A stretch of 7,455 nt of DNA from Verrucomicrobiales bacterium (lineage in GTDB: Bacteria > Verrucomicrobiota > Verrucomicrobiia > Verrucomicrobiales > Verrucomicrobiaceae). Positions 1 to 7,085 of this stretch are shown piece after piece. The notes beneath the pieces were generated by a model, which saw nothing but the letters and a program-made list of their open reading frames with translations, searched no databases and was not told the DNA's origin. Both the position numbers and the translations under genes were made by a program. The stretch is taken from positions 1 through 7,455 of the forward strand of contig DMMK01000334.1 in NCBI GenBank assembly GCA_003453085.1. Direction: 5' to 3'. Numbering within the stretch: position 1 is the first letter of the stretch; every line of letters begins with the position of its first letter.

Positions 1-1
1 G

Positions 2-1045
2 ACCTGGACACACCGCGCCAACTTCGACATGGGTTTTGCCCGCCCCTTTGTCGCAGGCAAATCCCTCTACATCCTGGGTCGCAGCAAGAAGGTGTGCATC
101 ATCCGTTCCGACGATGACGGCCTCACCTGGAGCAAGCGCGTCTTTTTGAACGACGTCGGCATCTGGCACCAGTCCGCCTGCAATGTCCATTTCGCCAAGG
201 GCAACGTCTATCTTGTCATGGAGAAGCACGCTCCGAAGCGCGGCATCCAGTCCTGGCAGGTGGGGGATCTCGCCCCCGTGCTCATGCGCGCCAAGGCCGA
301 CTCCGACCTCACCGATCCGAAGAACTGGACCTTCGCCAGCGAGCTCGTTTTTGAAGACATCTGGGACGCAGAAAAGAGCAACTACTTCGGCCTGCCCTTT
401 CATCCGGTGGACCGCAAAAAGGCCACCTTCCTCGTGCCGCCCAAAGGCCGCAGTATCGCCCCCCTGGGCTGGCTGGAAACGAACGTTGTCCAGTTTACGG
501 ACCCGGATCACATCTGGCATGATCCCCAGGGCAAGACCTTCCATCTCTGGATGCGCGCCCACACCGGCTTAACCAATTATGCCGCCATCGCCCAGGTAAA
601 GGAGAACGACGACGGCAGCATGACGACCTCGCTGGTGAAATCACCCGCAGGCCAGACCATGCTCTACGTGCCCTGTCCCGGCGGGCAGATGCGCTTTCAC
701 ATCCTGTGGGATGAGAAGACCAAGCTCTACTGGATGCTCGGCTCCCAGTCCACCGACTCCATGGTGCGGCCAGACCGCATGTCCACAGAACGCTGGGGCA
801 CGCCCGACAATGAACGTCACCGGCTGGTGCTGCACTTTTCCAAAAACATGGTGGACTGGTGCTTTGCGGGCCTCGTCTGCGCGGGTGCTACGCCCAAGGA
901 ATCTCGCCACTACGCGAGCATGTGCCTGGATGGAGAGGACCTCTGCATCCTCAGCCGCAGCGGCAATGAAAAGGCCCGCTCCGCCCACAATGGCAACCTC
1001 ATCACCTTCCATCGGGTGAGGAAGTTTCGCGATCTCGTGTACTGA
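2..1045 (+). CDS. Sialidase-like (BNR/Asp-box) glycosidase homologue, 5' end outside window
   Basis: The frame is already open at base 2, and the first ATG (29) lies inside a conserved-looking domain, so the true start is upstream; 347 residues are visible. An Asp-box, S-D-D-D-G-L-T-W, is seen at window residues 36-43, the structural turn of sialidase/BNR beta-propellers. The C-terminal part carries D-G-E-D-L-C-I-L-S-R-S followed by H-N-G-N-L-I-T-F-H-R, which I recall from uncharacterised exo-alpha-sialidase-like proteins of Planctomycetes and Verrucomicrobia (memory, not a search). The family binds or cleaves glycans, usually outside the cytoplasm; a signal peptide cannot be judged because the N-terminus is missing. 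Only one clean Asp-box is visible, and the catalytic Arg triad and Tyr/Glu pair of true sialidases cannot be assigned, so activity on sialic acid is uncertain. It ends 11 bp before the next gene, which suggests co-transcription. Confidence 0.8.
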   Translation, partial: TWTHRANFDMGFARPFVAGKSLYILGRSKKVCIIRSDDDGLTWSKRVFLNDVGIWHQSACNVHFAKGNVYLVMEKHAPKRGIQSWQVGDLAPVLMRAKADSDLTDPKNWTFASELVFEDIWDAEKSNYFGLPFHPVDRKKATFLVPPKGRSIAPLGWLETNVVQFTDPDHIWHDPQGKTFHLWMRAHTGLTNYAAIAQVKENDDGSMTTSLVKSPAGQTMLYVPCPGGQMRFHILWDEKTKLYWMLGSQSTDSMVRPDRMSTERWGTPDNERHRLVLHFSKNMVDWCFAGLVCAGATPKESRHYASMCLDGEDLCILSRSGNEKARSAHNGNLITFHRVRKFRDLVY

Positions 1046-1056
1046 TTTTTCCTCTT

Positions 1057-3021
1057 ATGTTCCGCTGCCTGCTGCCACTCATCGCCTTCACCGCCGCCTG
1101 TGGGGCAGACCCGCATTTGCCACCGGGCACTCAGCCCTTGCCCTCTGCTGCGGAAGGCGGGCGCGGACCCCTGGCCCTGGTGAATTTGAATCATCATGTG
1201 TTAGGCGCAGCCAAGGTGCATGGCGGGCAGTTTCCAGATCTGTTTCTGGCCGGTTTTGGAGGTCCGCAAAAGGTCCATCTCTTTCGCTGGGTGGATACGG
1301 CAAAATCCGGCGCGCCCGTCTTTGCGCAGCCCGTGGAGGTGAAGTGCGGTTTCAAGGATAAAGGCACTGTTTTCCAGGCCCAGGATGGCGGCATTCACGG
1401 CCTGTGGATTTCCAAGGCGGAACTCGTTCACACGGTCTTTGATCGTGAGGCCCTGGAGTTCCGCGAGACCGCCCGGCTACCCTTGCCCAAAGAGGTCGGC
1501 AGCCCCTCCAGCCTCACCGCTTTGGCCAATGCCGATGGCAGTTACGACCTGGCTTTTGAAGTCACCAACGGGGCCAAGGGTCTGGAGGGAAAAAACTCGA
1601 CCGAGGAATGGCGACCCTTCAACTCTTCCGGGATCGCTCGGGGCGAACTCCGCTACAAGTACCTGAAGGGCGTGCGCCTGCTGTCCCTGTTCAAGGGACC
1701 GATGGGGCCGGGCACACAGATCACGCGCAAGAAAGAGGAGGTCTACTTTTCCATGCACCAGATCACGGGCGTGAATCTGGGAAAAGGCCATGGCCGAGAT
1801 CTCATCACCGGTTCGCGTCAGGGGAACCTCGTGTTTTATGCCAACCCCGCCGCCACGGGTTTCAAGCTGGAATCGCGCCGCCTCGTCGCCGGTCCCGATG
1901 GCAATGCCCTGCGTCACCCCAGCATCAATCCCAGCGTGTGCGCCTACCCGAATGCCCAGGGGCTTTCAGACATCATCGCCTGTGGGGAAGGCTCGCTGTA
2001 TTTTTACCGCTTCACCGGGAAATTCACGGCGGCAGGCGCACCCATGTATGCAGAGCCTGTTTCCGTGCTTCAGGAAAAGGCGGATCTCTATGCAGGCACC
2101 CTGCCCACACCCACCACGGCCGACTGGAATGGCGATGGTGCCCTGGACATCCTGGTGGGGAACTCGGAAGGTTTTGTGCTCTTCTTTGAAAACATCGGCA
2201 GCAGTGAGGAACCCCGGTTTCTGCCTGCGACCCGAGTGCAAGCTGGCGGGCGCGAGATCCAGGTGCAGGCCGGTTACTCTGGCAGCCTGCAGGGCCTCCA
2301 GGAAGCGCGCTGGGGTTACCTATCGCCCAATGTCGTGGACTGGAATGAAGACGGCCTGCTGGATCTCGTCACGGGCGACATCACTGGGAACTACCTCGTT
2401 TACCTCAACCGGGGCAGCAAGACCAAACCCCGGCTGGACCCTGCGCATCCGCTCTATTGCGATGGCCTGGACCTGCGTGGCATGTGGCGTGTCCGCCCTG
2501 CCGTGGGCCGGATCGCGGGTCGCATGGCGCTGGCCCTGGTGGATGGGGAAGACCACTTCCACCTCTACTGGCGTGTGGATGACTACAATGTCGAGGACGG
2601 TGGCAAGCTGGGCCTCAGCGATGGCCAGCCCATCGGGGCCAGCGGGGGTGTCGGCGGCATGAGCGGCCGCTGCAAGCTGGACCTCTTTGACTGGAACCAG
2701 GACGGCCTGCTGGACCTGATCATCGGCACTGCCCGAGTAAACTCCATCCCGGACCGTGAAACCGGCCTGCCCATGCCCGGCATCGCGCCCAAGACGCTCG
2801 GCACCCCGCTGCTGATGCTGAACACTGGCACGGCGGAGAAACCCCGCTTTGCCCGTCCCGTCCCCTTTCGGGATGAAAACGGCACCCTCATCCAGCCCGG
2901 CGGTGCCCATGAAACCGGGGCCGTGGGAACCTGGCTGGGCGGCGGCGGGCCTAACCTGCTCATCTGCAACGAGGCCGGTCGCCTGTTCCTGCTGCCAGGG
3001 AAGAAACTCCTCGTGAAGTGA
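1057..3021 (+). CDS. Secreted FG-GAP/VCBS-repeat beta-propeller protein
   Basis: This 654-residue protein begins with a short export signal: Arg3, a hydrophobic run to Ala14, then Cys15. T-A-A-C could be a weak lipobox, or signal peptidase I could cut after A-C-G-A; the sequence does not decide. Three clear FG-GAP/VCBS repeats carry the calcium-binding loop D-W-N-x-D-G-x-x-D, starting at residues 356, 428 and 545. Each is followed by a D-I/L-x-x-G strand and, in most, a strand ending in N-x-G. Degenerate repeats lacking the Asp-rich loop appear near residues 61, 248 and 305 and again near the C-terminus, so the whole chain is probably one or two propellers. Such proteins are extracellular or surface scaffolds for adhesion or glycan binding; the substrate is unknown. 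The start follows the upstream stop by 11 bp and has no Shine-Dalgarno sequence, only a pyrimidine-rich tract. The adjacent sialidase-like gene suggests a joint role in extracellular glycan handling (inference). Confidence 0.85.
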   Translation: MFRCLLPLIAFTAACGADPHLPPGTQPLPSAAEGGRGPLALVNLNHHVLGAAKVHGGQFPDLFLAGFGGPQKVHLFRWVDTAKSGAPVFAQPVEVKCGFKDKGTVFQAQDGGIHGLWISKAELVHTVFDREALEFRETARLPLPKEVGSPSSLTALANADGSYDLAFEVTNGAKGLEGKNSTEEWRPFNSSGIARGELRYKYLKGVRLLSLFKGPMGPGTQITRKKEEVYFSMHQITGVNLGKGHGRDLITGSRQGNLVFYANPAATGFKLESRRLVAGPDGNALRHPSINPSVCAYPNAQGLSDIIACGEGSLYFYRFTGKFTAAGAPMYAEPVSVLQEKADLYAGTLPTPTTADWNGDGALDILVGNSEGFVLFFENIGSSEEPRFLPATRVQAGGREIQVQAGYSGSLQGLQEARWGYLSPNVVDWNEDGLLDLVTGDITGNYLVYLNRGSKTKPRLDPAHPLYCDGLDLRGMWRVRPAVGRIAGRMALALVDGEDHFHLYWRVDDYNVEDGGKLGLSDGQPIGASGGVGGMSGRCKLDLFDWNQDGLLDLIIGTARVNSIPDRETGLPMPGIAPKTLGTPLLMLNTGTAEKPRFARPVPFRDENGTLIQPGGAHETGAVGTWLGGGGPNLLICNEAGRLFLLPGKKLLVK

Positions 3022-3104
3022 CGGAAGCGTCAGAGACACGCCCACGGCTTCACGCCGTCTGCATTTGCAAAAAGCGCAGTTTCCCCCATCTTGGCAGCCC
3101 TTTT

Positions 3105-5975
3105 ATGCCTGAACTGCCCAAGACCTACACGCCGAGCGAAGCCGAAGAACGCTGGTACCAGCGCTGGCTGGACGACAAGTGCTTTGAAGCCGACCCGGCC
3201 CGCGTCAGCGAAAAACGTCCGGCTTACTCGATCGTCATTCCACCGCCGAACGTCACGGGCATCCTCACCCTGGGCCACGTGCTCAACAACACCATTCAGG
3301 ACATCCTCTGCCGCCGCGCCCGCATGCTGGGCAAGGAAGTGCTGTGGCTTCCCGGCACGGACCACGCCGGCATCGCCACCCAGAACGTGGTGGAAAAGAC
3401 CCTCAAGAAGCAGGGCGTGATCAAGCATCGCGACGACCTCGGTCGTGAGAAGCTGGTGGAAAAAATCTGGGAGTGGAAGGAAAAGCACGGCGGCATCATC
3501 ATCCAGCAGCTCAAAAAACTGGGCGCGTCCTGCGACTGGAGCCGCGAGCGTTTCACCTTCGATGACGACTACAACCGCTGCGTGATGCAGGTGTTTGTGG
3601 ACCTCTACAAAAAAGGCCACATCTACCGTGGCAAACGCATGGTGAACTGGTGCCCCTCCTCCCTCACCGCGCTGAGCGATGAAGAGGTGGAGATGAAGCA
3701 GCAGAACGGCTTCATGTACCACTTCAAGGTGCAGGTGGTGGAGGAGCCGGACACCTGGCTGACCATTGCCACCACCCGCCCCGAGACCATCCCGGGCGAT
3801 ACCGCTGTGGCCGTGAACCCTAATGATGAGCGCTACAAGCACCTCATCGGCAAACACATTCGCCGCCCCCTGCCGCTGGAAAACCAGGCCGCCATCCCGA
3901 TCGTGGGCGATGAGCATGTGGATTTCGAATTCGGCACCGGCGTGCTGAAGGTGACCCCGGCGCATGACAAGGCCGATTTTGAAATCGGTCAGCGTCACCA
4001 TCTGGAGATCATCGACGTGCTGCACCCGAATGCCGTGCTCAATGACCTCGCAGGCGCGGACCTGGCAGGGCTGGAGCGTTTCGAAGGCCGCAAGAAGGCT
4101 GTCGAATTGCTGAAGGAAATGGAGGCCCTTATCAAAGAGGAGCCGCATCAGAACAACGTCGGTTATTCCGAACGTGCCGGCGTGCCTATTGAACCTCGCC
4201 TCAGCGAGCAGTGGTTCCTCAAATACCCAAGCGTGCCGGCCTCCCAGGACGTGGTGGCCAAGGGCGAGATGAAGTTTTATCCCGACCGCTGGGCCAAGGT
4301 GTACGACCATTGGATGGGCGGCCTCCAGGACTGGTGCATCAGCCGCCAGGTGTGGTGGGGCCATCGCGTGCCGGTGTGGACTAAGCGCTACACAGCCTCT
4401 TTGAGAGAAGTGCTGTCCGAAGTGAGTGGGGTGATGGTTCAAGATATTCATCCGCAACCTTCCGGATCTGATTCTTCGGACATAGCTATCTTGATCGATG
4501 GGAACAGCTATCCTGCCGATTCTGCTTCTCTGTATGAAATTGAGCAGAAAGAAGATCCTTTGCTGGATGAGCAGAGGGAGATCGAAGTTCAGATCGCAAC
4601 CACCCGTCTTGATGTTCAATCCAACTTCGAAAGTCTGGCTGGCTTCACCCAAGACCCCGATGTCCTTGACACCTGGTTCAGCTCCTGGCTGTGGCCGTTT
4701 GCCACCATGGGCTGGCCTAACAAGACGGATGACCTGAAGGCTTTCTACCCGACTACCGATCTGGTGACCGGGCCGGACATCATCTTCTTCTGGGTGGCCC
4801 GCATGATCATGGCGGGTTACGAGTACATGGGCGAGATGCCGTTCAAGAACGTGTACTTCACCGGCATCATCCGCGACAAGCAGGGCCGCAAGATGTCGAA
4901 GTCCCTCGGCAACTCGCCCGACCCGTTGGAACTCATTGCCTCCTACAGTGCGGATGCCCTTCGCTTCGGCATCATGCGCAGCGCCCCGCTGGGCCAGGAC
5001 ATCGCCTTCGACGAGAAGAACGTGGAGCTGGGCCGCAACTTCTGCACCAAGCTGTGGAACGCCTCGCGCTTCCGCCAGATGCAGGGCGGCAGCACGGAGA
5101 CGGAGATCAGCCCGGAGCTGCTCAGCAGCGATGACAAGTGGATCCTCCTGCGCCTGAACACGGCCATTGCCGAAGTCACCACCGCCCTGGAAGAGTACCG
5201 TTTCAGCGATGCCACCGCCACGCTCTACCGCTTCTTCTGGAGCGAGTACTGCGACTGGTATGTGGAGGCTTCCAAAGCCGTGCTGCAAGGCACCGATGAG
5301 AAGCGCAAGGCCAACACCCTGGCCGTGATTGACTTCGTGCTGGGCAACACCCTGCGCCTGTTCCATCCCTTCCTGCCCTTCATCACTGAGGAGCTGTGGC
5401 ACGGCATGGGCTTCAATGAAGACCTGCCCGAAAACCAGGGCGGCAAGAGCATCATGTTCGCCCCCTGGCCGAAGCCTCTGGACGCCGATGAACTCGCCTA
5501 CTTCGGCATCCTGCCGGAAGACGAAAAAGCGGCCAACGAAAAGTATGAAGCCGTCAACCTGGGCCGTGGCCTGAAGAGCAGCTTCAACATCACCAAGAAG
5601 GTGCGCTTCGTCCTCAAGCCGAGCAGCGAGCTGCCCGCGCATGAGATTGAAGTCCTGCGCATCCTGCTCAATGCCGAGCCTCTGGATGTGGATGCCGCCT
5701 ACGCCGCGCCGAAAGGCACGCCGAGCGCGCTCACCCCGCTGGGCACCATATGCCTGCCGCTCGACGGCCTCATTGATGTGGAAGCTGAACGCGCCCGCAT
5801 CACCAAGGAACTCGACAAGGCCAACTCCGAACTCCAGAAAGTCTGCGCCAAGCTCGCGGATGAAAACTTCACCGCCAAAGTCCCGCAGAAAGTGCTGGAT
5901 GAGCATCAGCAGCGGAAAGCCGACTGGAAAGAGAAGAAGGCGAAGCTTGAGGAGATGATGAGTGCGCTCGGCTGA
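3105..5975 (+). CDS. valS: Valyl-tRNA synthetase
   Basis: This cytoplasmic class I synthetase joins valine to tRNA-Val using ATP. It has 956 residues from ATG 3105. An in-frame GTG at 3018 overlaps the previous stop and would add 29 residues, but the family starts right at K-T-Y-x-P, so ATG 3105 is preferred. Seen in order: P-P-P-N-V-T-G with a HIGH-box variant T-L-G-H (residues 55-58), G-T-D-H-A-G-I-A-T, the CP1 editing domain with T-T-R-P-E-T (223-228), G-D-E-H and T-P-A-H-D (284-288), W-C-I-S-R-Q (from 410), D-T-W-F-S-S (522-527), K-M-S-K-S (596-600), the anticodon-binding domain from about 645, and a C-terminal coiled-coil tRNA arm (about 890-956). Residues 426-516 form an unusual insert, listed separately. 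The 83-bp leader holds a 5-bp hairpin (ACGGC/GCCGT, 3044-3058) without a T-tract. I see no Shine-Dalgarno site and no clear promoter. Confidence 0.97.
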   Translation: MPELPKTYTPSEAEERWYQRWLDDKCFEADPARVSEKRPAYSIVIPPPNVTGILTLGHVLNNTIQDILCRRARMLGKEVLWLPGTDHAGIATQNVVEKTLKKQGVIKHRDDLGREKLVEKIWEWKEKHGGIIIQQLKKLGASCDWSRERFTFDDDYNRCVMQVFVDLYKKGHIYRGKRMVNWCPSSLTALSDEEVEMKQQNGFMYHFKVQVVEEPDTWLTIATTRPETIPGDTAVAVNPNDERYKHLIGKHIRRPLPLENQAAIPIVGDEHVDFEFGTGVLKVTPAHDKADFEIGQRHHLEIIDVLHPNAVLNDLAGADLAGLERFEGRKKAVELLKEMEALIKEEPHQNNVGYSERAGVPIEPRLSEQWFLKYPSVPASQDVVAKGEMKFYPDRWAKVYDHWMGGLQDWCISRQVWWGHRVPVWTKRYTASLREVLSEVSGVMVQDIHPQPSGSDSSDIAILIDGNSYPADSASLYEIEQKEDPLLDEQREIEVQIATTRLDVQSNFESLAGFTQDPDVLDTWFSSWLWPFATMGWPNKTDDLKAFYPTTDLVTGPDIIFFWVARMIMAGYEYMGEMPFKNVYFTGIIRDKQGRKMSKSLGNSPDPLELIASYSADALRFGIMRSAPLGQDIAFDEKNVELGRNFCTKLWNASRFRQMQGGSTETEISPELLSSDDKWILLRLNTAIAEVTTALEEYRFSDATATLYRFFWSEYCDWYVEASKAVLQGTDEKRKANTLAVIDFVLGNTLRLFHPFLPFITEELWHGMGFNEDLPENQGGKSIMFAPWPKPLDADELAYFGILPEDEKAANEKYEAVNLGRGLKSSFNITKKVRFVLKPSSELPAHEIEVLRILLNAEPLDVDAAYAAPKGTPSALTPLGTICLPLDGLIDVEAERARITKELDKANSELQKVCAKLADENFTAKVPQKVLDEHQQRKADWKEKKAKLEEMMSALG
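4380..4652 (+). other. Atypical insert within the valS catalytic core (residues about 426-516)
   Basis: Between W-W-G-H-R-V-P-V-W and D-P-D-V-L-D-T-W-F-S-S there are about 96 residues, where E. coli ValRS has, from memory, about 35. In Thermus-type enzymes this place holds a Cys-rich zinc knuckle; here there is no Cys. The stretch is acidic and Ser-rich. By hand count, bases 4441-4560 have 52 G+C of 120 (43%), against 42 of 60 just upstream (4321-4380) and 36 of 60 downstream (4741-4800). Codons such as AGA, AGG, ATA, TTG, GGA and TCT cluster here and are rare in the rest of the gene. The frame is intact on both sides. It could be a lineage-specific module that evolves fast, or a late insertion. 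Confidence 0.7.
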
Positions 5976-5985
5976 CGTGGTCAGC

Positions 5986-6036
5986 GTCAAGGAGTCAAAG
6001 GTCAAGAGGTCAAAGGTCAAAGGTCAAAGGTCAAAA
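5986..6036 (+). repeat. Tandem GGTCAAA heptamer array (forward arm)
   Basis: Seven copies of GTCAA start at 5986, 5994, 6001, 6009, 6016, 6023 and 6030, so the period is 7 or 8 bases. The last four are nearly perfect GGTCAAA heptamers. The array begins 11 bases after the valS stop. It resembles the short tandem heptanucleotide repeats known from cyanobacterial intergenic regions, but I do not claim a family relationship. Confidence 0.85.
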
Positions 6037-6061
6037 AGGTGACGAGCATCCGCTCTCCCTC

Positions 6062-6168
6062 TTGACCTTCCATTGACCAGCATAGCCTTGACCCCTTGAC
6101 CTCCGTCTCCATACCCAAATGACCTCTCCTGACCCTTTCTTGACAGCCGTGCCTTGACCTCTTGACCT
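6062..6168 (-). repeat. TTGACC repeats, inverted counterpart of the heptamer array
   Basis: Seven copies of TTGAC, the reverse complement of the upstream unit, start at 6062, 6073, 6088, 6096, 6140, 6154 and 6162, with degenerate copies near 6119 and 6129. Bases 6154-6168 are an exact 15-base inverted match to 5999-6013, and 6088-6100 match 5986-5998 at 12 of 13 positions. A transcript across the spacer could therefore fold into a long stem. Whether this ends valS transcription or is only a mobile or slippage-made repeat cannot be told from sequence. The TTGAC copies look like -35 boxes, but no fitting -10 box is seen, so I do not call a promoter for the next gene. Confidence 0.75.
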
Positions 6169-6210
6169 CCCCCTAAGCCTGCCTCATTTCGCAGCACCAC
6201 TCACCCCACC

Positions 6211-6651
6211 ATGTCCTACCAAAAAAACGCCGAAGCCCAGGGAATCGTCTTTGAAAAGCAGACTCCTGGTTACCTCAATCTCTGCATCAAGTCTGGCAAT
6301 CAGCTCATCACCTCCGGTCACGTCAGCGACCTCAAAGGCAAGCTGGGCGATGGCACCACGGTGGATGCCGGATATCAGGCCGCCCGCAACTGCGTGGAGA
6401 AGATCCTGAAATCCGTCTGGAACACCCACGGCACGCTGGACGGCCTGCGTGTGATCAAGGTGCTCGGCTGCGTGAACTCCACCCAGGACTTCACGGATCA
6501 GCACCTCGTCATCAATGGTGCCTCCGACCTTCTGCACGTGATCTTTGGCAAGGATGGCGACGGCTACCATGCCCGCAGCGCCCTCGGCTTTGCCCAGCTT
6601 CCCACCGGTGCCGCCGTGGAGGTCGAGGCCATCTTTGAGATCGTCGGCTGA
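6211..6651 (+). CDS. RidA/YjgF/YER057c/UK114 family protein
   Basis: This small cytoplasmic protein has 146 residues, a little longer than the roughly 128 of enteric RidA. Typical members form trimers and hydrolyse reactive enamines/imines made by PLP enzymes. Visible family features are the N-terminal strand with S-G-H-V, the helix with Q-A-A-R-N-C, the segment V-N-S-T-Q-D-F-T, and the C-terminal A-R-S-A ... V-E-V-E-A-I-F. Arg122 matches the essential Arg105 of enteric RidA and Glu139 matches Glu120; Ala124 stands where E. coli RidA has Cys107. The pattern G-K-L-G-D-G, with N-G-A-S-D-L further on, fits the non-archetypal YjgF subgroup sometimes labelled chorismate-mutase-like, so deaminase activity is plausible but not certain. 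The ATG follows a repeat-filled spacer without a Shine-Dalgarno site; a strong terminator lies 24 bp after the stop, so it is probably monocistronic. Confidence 0.92.
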   Translation: MSYQKNAEAQGIVFEKQTPGYLNLCIKSGNQLITSGHVSDLKGKLGDGTTVDAGYQAARNCVEKILKSVWNTHGTLDGLRVIKVLGCVNSTQDFTDQHLVINGASDLLHVIFGKDGDGYHARSALGFAQLPTGAAVEVEAIFEIVG

Positions 6652-6675
6652 GTTTAAAAGCCTCTCGTTTTGACC

Positions 6676-6709
6676 AACCCGCGTTCCTTCTCAGGGACGC
6701 GGGTTTTTT
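6676..6709 (+). terminator. Intrinsic terminator of the RidA-family gene
   Basis: A 12-bp stem pairs AACCCGCGTTCC (6676-6687) with GGGACGCGGGTT (6694-6705) with one G-T wobble, around the loop TTCTCA, and runs into a T-tract (6704-6709). The stem is GC-rich and lies 24 bp after the stop codon. Confidence 0.93.
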
Positions 6710-6806
6710 GTGGGCAATACCCCAGAGAGCAGAAAGGTTCCATTTTGGAACGACGCATGGTTCACTTATTCAGGCGTAACTTCAGGCGATGCCAGCACTT
6801 CAGTGC

Positions 6807-7017
6807 CGGGCCTGAAGGGCCCGTGGATTCAGCCCTGGGTAGAGATTGACGGATCGAAGGAAGATCGTTGCGGCCTGAAAGGTCGCGGGAGAGGCGCGAG
6901 GATTTGCGGGCACACGGCCTGCTCCCGCGCTCCTTCAGAGCGCGCCGCTGGCGGGAATCGAGATGATGTCGTTACCCAGGACTTGCGCCCAGGGCTGGAT
7001 TACCTCGCCCCTTCAGG
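6807..7017. repeat. Nested inverted-repeat block in the convergent intergenic region
   Basis: The 534-bp spacer 6652-7185 has a terminator but no convincing gene; most of it is this block. From outside in: 6811-6819 pairs with 7009-7017 (9 bp, CCTGAAGGG/CCCTTCAGG); 6827-6839 pairs with 6988-7000 (13 bp, one wobble); 6884-6895 pairs with 6917-6929 (12 bp with a bulged G6921). Local hairpins also occur: CGGGCC/GGCCCG with loop TGAAG (6807-6823) and CGCGCTC/GAGCGCG with loop CTTCA (6926-6944). An alternative stem 6834-6841/6973-6980 competes with the second. The word TTCAG or its complement recurs at the loops. This looks like a dispersed palindromic or MITE-like element, or a structured RNA; one copy cannot tell which. 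Any reading frame here (a GTG-started one spans 6710-7057) looks incidental. Confidence 0.6.
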
Positions 7018-7085
7018 GCTTTTGATGGGCTTGAAGGAGGGTGCTGGCCTCGACTGAGGAAAGGACCCACTTTTAAATGGCGGTG

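Noticed and set aside
2320..3045. A 241-codon minus-strand frame antisense to the FG-GAP gene.
   Set aside because: It lies opposite well-supported FG-GAP repeats and shows no domain of its own; its composition is that of a shadow frame.
3018..3104. An upstream GTG start for valS overlapping the preceding stop codon.
   Set aside because: The 29 extra residues do not resemble a ValRS N-terminus, whereas the ATG at 3105 gives the usual short lead into K-T-Y. Translational coupling through GTGA is possible but less likely.
3030..6020. A 996-codon minus-strand reading frame antisense to the whole of valS.
   Set aside because: The plus strand encodes a full ValRS with all motifs. The antisense frame mirrors its GC-rich codon bias, resembles no family, and begins inside the heptamer repeat. 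Long antisense frames are common by-products in GC-rich genes.
5986..6036. The heptamer array as a CRISPR array.
   Set aside because: The units are 7-8 bases with no spacers and no cas genes nearby.
6140..6168. TTGACA at 6140 as the -35 box of a sigma-70 promoter for the RidA gene.
   Set aside because: It is one of many TTGAC repeat units, and no TATAAT-like -10 box lies 16-18 bases downstream.
6710..7057. A 115-codon plus-strand frame with a GTG start.
   Set aside because: It starts right at the end of the terminator T-tract and consists of the nested inverted repeats. It has no recognisable domain, no ribosome-binding site and an unlikely composition.
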